A stretch of 8,936 nt of DNA. It comes from VMCP01 sp965659745 (GTDB taxonomy: Bacteria > Bacteroidota > Bacteroidia > NS11-12g > UBA955). The DNA lies in the NCBI GenBank assembly GCA_965659745.1, contig CBFHXF010000068.1, forward strand, positions 1 to 8,936. The letters run 5' to 3'. Position numbers and translations under genes: made by a program. Numbering within the stretch: position 1 is the stretch's first letter; every line of letters starts with the position of its first letter. This document shows, in pieces, positions 1 through 6,639 of this stretch. The notes beneath the pieces were generated by a model. It saw only the letters and a list, made by a program, of their open reading frames with translations, had not been told where the DNA came from and ran no database searches.

Positions 1-407
1 TGTGATAATTGGTCTAAAATACCCAAGCCGGCAATAAATACTAAAAAGTAGTTATTCATTATTTTCAGGCGCAGCAGCGAGTAAAAAATGCTGTGGGGAA
101 TATGGGTAGTAATCAGGTGGAATTTGATTAAGGCAACGCTTATTACATCTCCGAGGAGTAAAATACCAAATAATATAGCAATAGTCTTTTTGTGGGATGC
201 AAAAAAACCAGGGAATAAGAGAACCGTTAACATCCATTTCCCCGCTGAAATCAGATAGCGCCAAGCCACCGTAAAATGCATTTCCATGCCTAAAACTTGG
301 TGGGCTTCCCGCTTGAAAAAATAGTAAAAATACCGCATGTCGATAAAGTCGATGACCCATATCGCGAGTAACATCAGCACCAAATAAATCTTAGGCCCCT
401 TGTACAT
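1..407 (-). CDS. Four-helix membrane protein, partial (cut by left edge)
   Basis: This is the left-hand copy of the gene found complete at 6971-7408. It starts with ATG (405-407 on the minus strand) and carries about 135 of 145 codons; the last ten fall outside the window. The truncation is caused by the window edge and not by a mutation. Its start overlaps the end of the exosortase gene by 17 bp. The full description is under the complete copy. Confidence 0.85.
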   Translation of the reverse strand, partial: MYKGPKIYLVLMLLAIWVIDFIDMRYFYYFFKREAHQVLGMEMHFTVAWRYLISAGKWMLTVLLFPGFFASHKKTIAILFGILLLGDVISVALIKFHLITTHIPHSIFYSLLRLKIMNNYFLVFIAGLGILDQLS

Positions 408-1026
408 TGAGGTTGGATTTAATCTTGGATTTGATTTCTAAAGTGAGATACGAGCGCCATAAAATGAACATGTCGATATAAATGAAGCTTTGAAATAAGT
501 ATTTATGAAGAAACTGGAAAAATTCTGGAGCGGTAAGGGCTACTTGAAACAAGCCATAAATTCGAAGGATGTTCATCAACAAAATAAACACCACTCCGGT
601 GATGGCAAATACCATTTTGTTTTCGAAATCGCCAATGGGAATAGAGAGTAAAAAGGAAAGGTAGAGTACGATTAGATTGCGGCCATTGCAAGCGTCGCCG
701 ATGCGCACAACCGATAAATTTTGATTGATAAGACACCAGGGTTCTTGAGTATGCGGACCTCCTACAGTTACCTGGGTGCCGTGGATCCAATTTTGCAAAT
801 ATGCCGAGGTGTACGTAACGAATTGGGTAATTCCGCCGTCTATTTTTTGTAAACTTTGGGGAAACAACCATTCGGCGACCCACCAAATAATCCAAAAAAT
901 GCTGAATCGAAGGATGAATAATCCCACAGGCTGCTGTCGAATTTGATGAAATTGATTTTGTAGGGAGTTTAAGGTCACGTGGGGTTTTGGTTGTGCGAAT
1001 ACTAAATAAGATGTGAATGGCCTCAA
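391..1026 (-). CDS. Exosortase family protein (left copy)
   Basis: A multi-pass inner-membrane cysteine transpeptidase-like enzyme, thought to cleave C-terminal sorting tags of exported proteins and pass them to a surface anchor or glycan. The family catalytic triad is visible: Cys113 in GDACNG, Arg155 in NILRI and His174 in LHKYLF. Hydrophobic helices lie at about 35-57, 117-130, 137-165 and 177-195, and the C-terminus is basic. The length of 211 aa suits short Bacteroidota exosortases. The reading frame has no ATG before the catalytic region, so the start is either TTG at 1026 or GTG at 976-978 (residue 17). The TTG sits in a small hairpin and the core fold begins near residue 20, so GTG is a real alternative. 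The gene is first in a tightly packed minus-strand set. I cannot assign the subtype (XrtX, XrtN, XrtF or other) by eye. Confidence 0.88.
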   Translation of the reverse strand: MRPFTSYLVFAQPKPHVTLNSLQNQFHQIRQQPVGLFILRFSIFWIIWWVAEWLFPQSLQKIDGGITQFVTYTSAYLQNWIHGTQVTVGGPHTQEPWCLINQNLSVVRIGDACNGRNLIVLYLSFLLSIPIGDFENKMVFAITGVVFILLMNILRIYGLFQVALTAPEFFQFLHKYLFQSFIYIDMFILWRSYLTLEIKSKIKSNLNVQGA

Positions 1027-1036
1027 AAACTTGAGG
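1021..1036 (-). promoter_or_regulatory. Small hairpin over the exosortase TTG start
   Basis: A perfect inverted repeat with arms CCTCAA and TTGAGG around a 4-base loop. On the minus strand the second arm begins with the TTG that would start the exosortase. In RNA this 6-bp stem could hide the start codon, or it may mean the true start is the GTG further in. A stem this short can also occur by chance. Confidence 0.35.
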
Positions 1037-1056
1037 TTAAATTTTATTCACAGCAG

Positions 1057-1166
1057 TAAAATTAGCCTAATGTGCCCCTTTCCTAGTGTGCGAAGGCATC
1101 GAAAAGGGCAAAAACACCCATTTTGAAACCAATTTGGTCATTTTGACACGTGTTTTTTTGAGAAGC
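1057..1166 (-). promoter_or_regulatory. Shared upstream element, copy 1, with promoter-like box
   Basis: This is a diverged copy of the element at 6486-6597, reading towards the exosortase. Shared blocks in plus coordinates are TTTTTTTGAG (1153-1162), TTTTGACA (1141-1148), TTTTGAAA (1121-1128) and CTAGT (1083-1087). The first three have the same spacing in both copies, with 33 of 42 bases identical over 1121-1162. The downstream end on the minus strand is TAATTTTA (1057-1064), one base from the Bacteroidota -7 consensus TAnnTTTG and about 30 bp before the exosortase start. Inside are a CACGTG-centred 8-bp palindrome (1146-1153) and an ACCAA/TTGGT inverted repeat (1128-1138) flanked by two CATTTTGA repeats 20 bp apart (1119 and 1139). 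Promoter or activator function is inferred. Confidence 0.6.
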
Positions 1167-1255
1167 GTACACGAGAGACCCTGATTTTAAAGCCCCCTTC
1201 AGGCGCACGGGTATATCTTTTTCAATTTTTAGATACACGATAAGGGCATTGTTTT

Positions 1256-1263
1256 TACCTTTG
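1256..1263 (+). promoter_or_regulatory. -7 promoter box before the symporter
   Basis: TACCTTTG matches the Bacteroidota -7 consensus TAnnTTTG exactly. It ends 10 bases before the symporter ATG, so transcription would start only a few bases before the start codon, giving a very short leader. No clear TTG -33 box lies at the usual spacing; the region upstream is only T-rich. Confidence 0.45.
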
Positions 1264-1273
1264 GAAACCTCAA

Positions 1274-2674
1274 ATGAAAAAGAAGAAATTGGCATTGCAC
1301 TGGAAAATCATCATCGGCTTATTGCTGGGGGTGATTTGGAGTATGATATCGGCGTCGGCTGGACTTTCTAACTTTACGGCGCAATGGATCAATCCTTTTG
1401 GCGTGATTTTTATACGGTTATTGAAACTCATAGCCATTCCTTTGGTGTTGTTTTCTATAATAACAGGGGTGGCGAGTTTGAGCGATGCGCGTAAATTGGG
1501 TCGCATGGGCGGTCGCACGATCGGCATGTATTTAGCGACTACGGCGGTGGCAGTGGCAGTGGGATTGTTATTAGCCAATGTGATTAATCCAGGAAAGAAA
1601 TTAACAGATGCGGATCGAACCTATAACCGGATTAAATACGAAGTGTGGGCCAAACAAAATCAAGTAGACATACGCGACGGCATTTGCGAATCCTGCAAAT
1701 CTGAGAATGTTTTTTTATTGCAAAAAGCGCAAGGCGATCAAGGTGAAAATACCGAAGTGGTGAAGTCCAAAATAGAAGCTGCGCAAAAATTCAAAGAAAG
1801 TGGACCTCTGCAGGTTTTGGTAGATTTTGTACCTGAAAATATCATCGGGGCCATGGGGAACATGAGTCAGATGTTACAGGTAATCTTTTTTGCTTTGTTA
1901 TTCGGTTTGGCTTTGATTTCTCTAAAGCCGGAGGTGGCCAAGCCGGCCATAGAATTTTGTTCTTCGGCGAATGAGGCGTTTTTAAAAATGGTAGAAATGG
2001 TGATGTTATGGGCGCCCTTTTTCATTTTTGCTTTGACGGCTGGAGTCTTTTCGCAAATGGCGGGCGACGATCTGAATGCCTTGATAGAACTGTTCATGGG
2101 CTTAGGCGTATATATGCTTACGGTGGTGCTGGGTTTGATGGTGGTGCTATTTGGGGTGTATCCACTCATATTAAAACAAATTCTCAAAAAGAAATTCGGG
2201 TATAAAAAATTCTTCCAAGACTTAAGTCCCGCTCAGTTTTTGGCCTTTTCGAGCAGTTCGAGTGCGGCTACCTTGCCGGTAACTTTAGAATGTGTGACCG
2301 AAAACATGAAAGTCAGTCGGTCTACTGCCGATTTTGTGCTGCCTATTGGGGCTACGATGAACATGAATGGCACGAGTTTGTATCAGGCGGTGGCCACGGT
2401 GTTTTTGGCGCAGATGCACGGCATTGATTTGAATGCGTCGCAGTATGTGATGATTACCTTAACGGCTACTTTGGCATCTGTAGGTTCTGCCGCGGTTCCG
2501 AGTGCAGGCTTGGTGATGTTGGTGATGGTTTTAAGCGCCATTGGATTGAATCCGGCTTGGATAGCGATTTTGTTTCCGGTAGACCGCATATTAGATATGA
2601 GTCGCACGGTTATCAATGTGAGTGGCGATGCGGCAGTAGCTGCGGCCATTGATCATTGGGAGCAGAAGGAATGA
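1274..2674 (+). CDS. Dicarboxylate/amino acid:cation symporter (SLC1/GltP-like)
   Basis: A 466-aa inner-membrane carrier of the sodium:dicarboxylate symporter family, expected to import glutamate, aspartate or a related acid with Na+ or H+. Visible family marks are the serine-rich hairpin SSSSAATLP (327-335), NMNGT (363-367), the second hairpin SVGSAAVPSAG (402-412) and the last-helix motif with Asp441, Arg444, Asn448 and Asp452. By alignment to archaeal GltPh, Arg444 matches the arginine that binds an acidic side chain and Asp441 the amino-group ligand, which favours glutamate/aspartate over neutral or plain dicarboxylic substrates. Two oddities: the usual Asp of NMDGT is Asn365, and a hydrophilic insert of about 70 residues (about 108-180) contains a CESC motif (138-141). 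The ATG start fits the family N-terminus. It is followed 16 bp later by the AraC-type gene, probably in one transcript. Confidence 0.93.
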   Translation: MKKKKLALHWKIIIGLLLGVIWSMISASAGLSNFTAQWINPFGVIFIRLLKLIAIPLVLFSIITGVASLSDARKLGRMGGRTIGMYLATTAVAVAVGLLLANVINPGKKLTDADRTYNRIKYEVWAKQNQVDIRDGICESCKSENVFLLQKAQGDQGENTEVVKSKIEAAQKFKESGPLQVLVDFVPENIIGAMGNMSQMLQVIFFALLFGLALISLKPEVAKPAIEFCSSANEAFLKMVEMVMLWAPFFIFALTAGVFSQMAGDDLNALIELFMGLGVYMLTVVLGLMVVLFGVYPLILKQILKKKFGYKKFFQDLSPAQFLAFSSSSSAATLPVTLECVTENMKVSRSTADFVLPIGATMNMNGTSLYQAVATVFLAQMHGIDLNASQYVMITLTATLASVGSAAVPSAGLVMLVMVLSAIGLNPAWIAILFPVDRILDMSRTVINVSGDAAVAAAIDHWEQKE

Positions 2675-2690
2675 TAACGAATTTATTAGA

Positions 2691-3890
2691 ATGATGATAG
2701 GATACTTTTTGACTTATTTAAACTTTTTAACTGTAATTCTCGGCTTTGCATTTGGCTTGGTTATTATTGTGAAATTGCCGGTTTCTAAAGGAACTAGATT
2801 GGCCGTTGCCATGCTGTTCATTATGAGTTTACGGAGTTTGGTTTATTTCAGTTTTCAAGTAGATTGGTTTCCTTCTATGTTTCGAATTTTGAGTGTGTCT
2901 GGGTCGCTACAGTTCTTAGTTCCGTATTTTCTATATATCTATATTCGGTGGATTTCGAATCCTACTGTGGCATTAGATTTTAGATGGTTTCATTGGGTTT
3001 TGCCGGTATTTGTGCTTTTGGGTATGGGTTTTCCCACCTTGTTTTTTATGGATTCGCATCCAAAAGATATGGCTTACGACGACACCTTTAAAATTGTTAA
3101 AGGCTTGCTTCCGGTGAAAATTTACTTTCTATTATGGATCCTACAAACCGCGATTTATATGGGTAAAATCATGGTGTTACTTCATAGACTTGCATTGAAA
3201 GTGAAAGACGGGATGGAGTTGCGAGATCGCATTCTGCCTTTATTTTTAATTTTCGGGTCCTTTTCCGCTATTTTCCTTATGTATACCGGAACGTTAATTT
3301 CTACATGGGTTTATGGCGGCTCACAGATTTGGTTGCATGTGAGTTCGGTTTTTAAACCCATCTTCTTCATCGGATTATTTGGCTTCTGCTATCGATATCC
3401 GGTTTTATTGAAACCACAAATCCGACTTTTCGAAGCGGAAGAAACTAATTCGGAAGATGGGGAATTATGGCGATTGACGCCTCTGAGTGGTACGGATGTT
3501 CAATATCCACACATGCGATATGAAGATGCACACGTAGTTCGGTCCTTAATTAAAACGATGGAAGATATCATTGAAAGGGAAAAGCCTTTTCGGGATCCTA
3601 GTTTCGATATTAACGATTTATCGGGTACGTTAAATCTTCCTATGGCACATTTGCGATTCGTATTTAAGGAGTTCTGTGGACTTACTTTCAATGATTATCG
3701 CAATTTTTGCAGGGTTAAAGACTTAGAAACGGTACTGATAAATAGCACTTTCAAGCATTTGACGATTGAAGCGATGGGAGAAATATGCGGATTTGGATCA
3801 AAAAGTGCGATGTTTCGTGCGGTTAGGAGGCATTTTGATCTTACGCCTCAGGAATTGCAGTTTCGGCTATTAACCGAAACTACAATTTAA
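2691..3890 (+). CDS. Membrane-anchored AraC-family transcriptional regulator
   Basis: The N-terminal half has about six to seven hydrophobic helices (roughly residues 5-235), followed by a linker and a C-terminal AraC-type DNA-binding domain (about 300-390). The second helix-turn-helix shows the family signature in degenerate form: MGEICGFGS, then MFRAVRRHF and the LTP turn. This design, a sensor in the membrane with a DNA-binding tail in the cytoplasm, is common in Bacteroidota; the ligand is unknown. I chose ATG at 2691 (399 aa); ATG at 2694 is equally possible. A longer frame starts with TTG at 2649 inside the symporter gene, but it adds only 14 charged residues ahead of the first helix. 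Its position 16 bp after the symporter suggests it senses the same compound or controls that gene; this is inference. Confidence 0.88.
   Translation: MMIGYFLTYLNFLTVILGFAFGLVIIVKLPVSKGTRLAVAMLFIMSLRSLVYFSFQVDWFPSMFRILSVSGSLQFLVPYFLYIYIRWISNPTVALDFRWFHWVLPVFVLLGMGFPTLFFMDSHPKDMAYDDTFKIVKGLLPVKIYFLLWILQTAIYMGKIMVLLHRLALKVKDGMELRDRILPLFLIFGSFSAIFLMYTGTLISTWVYGGSQIWLHVSSVFKPIFFIGLFGFCYRYPVLLKPQIRLFEAEETNSEDGELWRLTPLSGTDVQYPHMRYEDAHVVRSLIKTMEDIIEREKPFRDPSFDINDLSGTLNLPMAHLRFVFKEFCGLTFNDYRNFCRVKDLETVLINSTFKHLTIEAMGEICGFGSKSAMFRAVRRHFDLTPQELQFRLLTETTI
3860..3880. terminator. Hairpin at the end of the AraC-type gene, possible terminator
   Basis: Arms GTTTCGG (3860-3866) and CCGAAAC (3874-3880) form a perfect 7-bp stem with a 7-base loop, within the last codons of the regulator and between two convergent genes. 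A 12-bp palindrome AAATAATTATTT follows at 3891-3902, and a T-rich run at about 3914-3928. No T-tract directly follows the stem on either strand, so this is a weak terminator call. Confidence 0.3.
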
Positions 3891-3916
3891 AAATAATTAT
3901 TTCCGCTGGTGCATTT

Positions 3917-4144
3917 TTATTTTTTATTCTGATATTCTTTAATCTTTCGGGCGCCATATAGAACTGAGGCCCCCACAACCAAGCTGAGTCCGCCGTCTAC
4001 TGGAATGCCTGTTCCTCCTGTAGAACCATCAGAATTGTGCGTGGTGCCGGCATCGTCGATTCCGCTAAGTAAGCTGCCCAAACCAGGTCCTGCAAACACG
4101 CTGGAAGTGAAAATAAAGCTAGATATTATGAATATTTTTTTCAT
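3917..4144 (-). CDS. Small exported protein with PID-CTERM-like sorting tail
   Basis: A 75-aa protein with three parts. Residues 1-18 are a signal peptide (MKK start, hydrophobic core, cut after VFA). Residues 19-47 are a Gly/Ser/Thr-rich linker. The C-terminus is a tripartite sorting signal: PVDGG (48-52), a hydrophobic helix (about 53-64) and a basic tail with Arg66, Lys67, Lys69, Lys74 and Lys75. This layout matches the PID-CTERM class of putative sorting domains in Bacteroidota, with Val where Ile is usual. Such tails resemble PEP-CTERM signals and are expected to be handled by an exosortase, and one is encoded in the same locus. After removal of the signal and tail only about 30 residues remain, so the mature product may be a short Ser/Thr-rich peptide or anchor. 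The start is ATG. The 114 bp upstream are AT-rich with no clear TAnnTTTG box. It converges with the AraC-type gene, 26 bp apart. Confidence 0.85.
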   Translation of the reverse strand: MKKIFIISSFIFTSSVFAGPGLGSLLSGIDDAGTTHNSDGSTGGTGIPVDGGLSLVVGASVLYGARKIKEYQNKK

Positions 4145-4258
4145 TGGATGTCGATTTTTATTTGACTTTATTGTTAAGACAATTAATTTGATTAATGTTT
4201 TGTTTATGAGTGTTTTGTTAAGATTGAAATAGTTAATAATATTTCCGTGTTATCTTAA

Positions 4259-6478
4259 TTAATTCTGTACCACATGTTTTTGAGAAGAGGTTCCTAAAGC
4301 GGTGGTAATTTCGATGAAATAGATACCGGCATTCGCCAAGGCTGTTTCCTGAATTTCCATGAATTCGCTTTTGTTCTCGGGGGAAATTTCCCAAACGAGC
4401 CTACCGCTAATATCCATTACGGCGATGTGCTGTATGGGGCTATTGGCCTGTACGTTTATAGAGTTGCTGGACTGACTTGGATTGGGGTAAACGGTTACGT
4501 GTGCTTGATTTAGTTTTTCGGTATGGCTTTGTAGTTGTCCGATTACCAATTCCAAACGTTCGGTACCATAACTTTTGCTTTGGTTGAGATCGATGCTCAA
4601 TTCAACCGATGCGCCCTCGTTAAGGTTATACTGTTTGTTCGTGTAATGGTCAATTAAAGTTACGCTGTGCTCGTTCAAAAAGGTAGAAGGATCTGCTTGG
4701 ATTTTGATCGTGCGATTGCTGGAAGAAAACAATCCCATGGCAATGCGTTCAGTATTTAAGTCAAAGGGACGTGCATCGATAGACAGTTGTTCGCCGTTTT
4801 TGGAAATGGTAAAGAAATTGATATCGGCATTTTCCATTTTACCGCCGTCGAAATAGTCTTTGTCTGATTGGGCTTGGTCGTGTGTGATCAAACGGGTTAG
4901 GTCGTAAAGACGGTCGTTAACGAACACATTAAGCACCAAATCGGATAAATGGCTTCCCCCGAGAAAGATATCGGCAGGAGTGGCGGTGGTTTTATGGGAT
5001 TCTTCGAAGGTGATAGAGCCTGTTGCGGAGACTTCAGTGGCAAAACCGGCGTAGGCGGGCAGTACATAGCTGTCGGTATCCCAAAGTTTGGAAACATAGC
5101 CGCCGTTGGCGCCCAAATTGGCATCAAAAACCCAGTAAGTACTGCTCACGTTACTGCGTTTGGCAGAGGTGATGGATTGCATCTGTATGGGCGATGGATA
5201 GGGGTTGCCAACGGTAACAAAGGTCGAATTGCTTCCTTTGGTTAAGGTAATGAGCTGTTGTTTTGAATTGATAGTTCCGCTCATGTCGAGGGTTACGGCA
5301 CTTGGGGTGTACGCATTTCCGTCGATTCCTTCACCTTTGGCACCACGGATGTATATAAGAGCAGGGGAAGCCTTAGCCCAAGAATTAGAGGTTGTATTAG
5401 CGAAATCGGTCCAACCGGGATTCAAGCCTGAAGACGTATTATTAGCGGCAGCAACATCAAAATAATAGGCAGAAGGGTTGTCGTTGATAGTGGCAGTAAA
5501 GCCATTTGAAGTTCCACCGGTGCCAGTGATGTCGATATCGTCGGTGAGCTGACTCAGTGCAATAGCACTGCTAAAAGGATGGGCCAGGAAGCGGAACACA
5601 CGACGGCCTGGGATGTATTGTTGTACATTAAAGCCACCGGTGGCGGAGATCGTTCCGGCGCTTTCGCCCACATAGGCGGTTTGGGTGGCATCGGAGAGCA
5701 GGGTGATACTGCCGTTAGACGCAATGCTTCCACTTTCACATACAAGTGCTTCTAAAATCTGTACGTCATTTTCAATATTGAATGTATGGCTGCTGCTTCC
5801 CAATTTTTTTAATTGTTTTAATATATTCTCGCCGGTGGCGGTAGAGAATTTAATTGTTTGTGTTGAAACGCTTGTATCCTCAATGATAATGCTTGAATTT
5901 GGGTCGCAAATAATGGCATGATTCAAATCGTTTCTTCTAAAATATTTCAGATTGAGATCGTGGCCGTTTAAGTCGAGGTAAGCGGGGCCAGGAGCCATTC
6001 TCAGTGTACTTACGGTAATATCTTGGGTTAAAGTTAGTGTGCCTTCTCGTATGGTTAATTCTTCCGGCCTAATGGCATTCATTGGGAATAAAAAATCGCT
6101 GAGGCTTCGATCTCCCCAGATGAATAAATTACTGGCCCTACTGCTGGTGTATTTGAGCTGACTGCCGCTCGCAGAATTGATTATGGAGCCGTTTTTAAAT
6201 ATCTGAAAGTTAAGCGTCGAAAGCGTGAAACCATTGAAATCCAGAGTACCATTATCTATTATGATAGTTCCAACAGTAGCATCAGCAGTAAGTGTTACGG
6301 TAGCACCATTTGCAATATAATAAGTGTGGGCACTACTAATTGTACCTGCGCCCCAATTTGCGGGTGTATTGAAATTACCGTCTGTTGAGTTTTTAAAGTA
6401 ATACGTAGCAGCACTCAGGTTCTGTGCGAATAGCAGTAGCGGTACTACTAAAAGAATTTTATAAAAATGGTGTTTCAT
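4259..6478 (-). CDS. Large secreted protein with T9SS type A sorting domain
   Basis: A 739-aa exported protein. Residues 1-23 are a signal peptide ending in LSA. Residues about 25-280 are Ser/Thr/Asn-rich and beta-strand-rich, starting with a FNTPANW segment typical of Bacteroidota surface proteins. Residues about 284-480 match a module common in T9SS cargo, with YIPGRRVFRFLAHPF (288-302), DIDITGTGG (314-322), VGNPYPSP (423-430) and PAYAGFATE (474-482). Residues 661-739 form the C-terminal T9SS type A domain, with VYPNP (663-667), ISGRLVW (690-696) and AGIYFIEI (717-724). The protein should cross the inner membrane by Sec and be exported to the cell surface by T9SS. No enzyme motif is recognised, so an adhesin or structural role is only a guess. 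The ATG start is just after a TAnnTTTG box, so it probably has its own promoter. Confidence 0.9.
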   Translation of the reverse strand: MKHHFYKILLVVPLLLFAQNLSAATYYFKNSTDGNFNTPANWGAGTISSAHTYYIANGATVTLTADATVGTIIIDNGTLDFNGFTLSTLNFQIFKNGSIINSASGSQLKYTSSRASNLFIWGDRSLSDFLFPMNAIRPEELTIREGTLTLTQDITVSTLRMAPGPAYLDLNGHDLNLKYFRRNDLNHAIICDPNSSIIIEDTSVSTQTIKFSTATGENILKQLKKLGSSSHTFNIENDVQILEALVCESGSIASNGSITLLSDATQTAYVGESAGTISATGGFNVQQYIPGRRVFRFLAHPFSSAIALSQLTDDIDITGTGGTSNGFTATINDNPSAYYFDVAAANNTSSGLNPGWTDFANTTSNSWAKASPALIYIRGAKGEGIDGNAYTPSAVTLDMSGTINSKQQLITLTKGSNSTFVTVGNPYPSPIQMQSITSAKRSNVSSTYWVFDANLGANGGYVSKLWDTDSYVLPAYAGFATEVSATGSITFEESHKTTATPADIFLGGSHLSDLVLNVFVNDRLYDLTRLITHDQAQSDKDYFDGGKMENADINFFTISKNGEQLSIDARPFDLNTERIAMGLFSSSNRTIKIQADPSTFLNEHSVTLIDHYTNKQYNLNEGASVELSIDLNQSKSYGTERLELVIGQLQSHTEKLNQAHVTVYPNPSQSSNSINVQANSPIQHIAVMDISGRLVWEISPENKSEFMEIQETALANAGIYFIEITTALGTSSQKHVVQN

Positions 6479-6485
6479 GGTCTTT

Positions 6486-6597
6486 CAAAAGTAGACCAAA
6501 CCGGAGCCTCTAGTCGGTGTTAAGGCCTTGTTGAAAGGGGAAACGAGGGTTTTGAAAGCCGTTGGTTCGTTTTGACAGTTATTTTTTTGAGGAAGGC
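6486..6597 (-). promoter_or_regulatory. Shared upstream element, copy 2, with -7 promoter box
   Basis: This is the second copy of the element at 1057-1166, in the 161-bp gap before the 739-aa gene and reading towards it. Blocks in plus coordinates are TTTTTTTGAG (6582-6591), TTTTGACA (6570-6577), TTTTGAAA (6550-6557) and CTAGT (6510-6514). On the minus strand it ends in TACTTTTG (6486-6493), an exact TAnnTTTG match only 7 bases before the ATG, which implies a nearly leaderless transcript. An imperfect inverted repeat (6586-6607) sits at the far end, without the T-tract on the minus strand expected of a terminator for the gene upstream. Role inferred from conservation and position. Confidence 0.6.
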
Positions 6598-6639
6598 TTC
6601 CCCCAAAGTGAGAATTGGAGTTTCGGTAAGGAATGAAGT

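Larger units (their letters stand above)
1..1935. repeat. Left copy of a 1935-bp direct repeat
   Basis: This segment is the same as 7002-8936 throughout, coding and non-coding alike, with no mismatch seen by eye. It begins at the first base of the window, and its partner ends at the last base, giving a period of 7001 bp. It holds the 5' part of the four-helix membrane protein gene, the whole exosortase gene, the divergent intergenic region and the first 220 codons of the symporter. Both outer ends fall inside genes. This is what an over-run circular contig or a tandem array would give; a dispersed repeat would normally end inside the window. Confidence 0.97.

Noticed and set aside
503..895. 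130-codon minus-strand frame inside the exosortase gene
   Set aside because: It is a shifted frame of the exosortase, rich in Arg and Ser, with no helices or motif. The exosortase frame carries the catalytic triad.
1083..1295. A 70-codon minus-strand reading frame whose QKNTCQND stretch resembles QKNNCQNE in a frame at 6485-6844
   Set aside because: The peptide likeness comes from the shared DNA element. Similarity fades after about 15 codons, one frame stops where the other continues, and the first frame runs antisense into the symporter start. A coding relic is not fully excluded, but a DNA element is the simpler reading.
1867..2649. Antisense and shifted frames inside the symporter
   Set aside because: They fully overlap a gene with clear family motifs and have low-complexity content typical of antisense to membrane proteins.
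2649..2690. TTG start giving a 413-aa AraC-type protein
   Set aside because: It lies inside the symporter gene and adds only 14 polar residues before the first helix; two ATG codons at 2691 and 2694 are better.
4145..4258. Small gene or regulatory RNA in the AT-rich gap
   Set aside because: No convincing frame, stem or TAnnTTTG box was found, and the shared upstream element is absent here.
4949..5921. Plus- and minus-strand frames of 60-100 codons inside the T9SS gene
   Set aside because: They overlap a long, well-supported gene, have no recognisable domains, and look like out-of-frame shadows.
6586..6607. Inverted repeat after the 118-aa gene as a terminator
   Set aside because: The stem is imperfect and is followed by A residues, not T, on the transcribed strand. 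It belongs to the far end of the shared upstream element.
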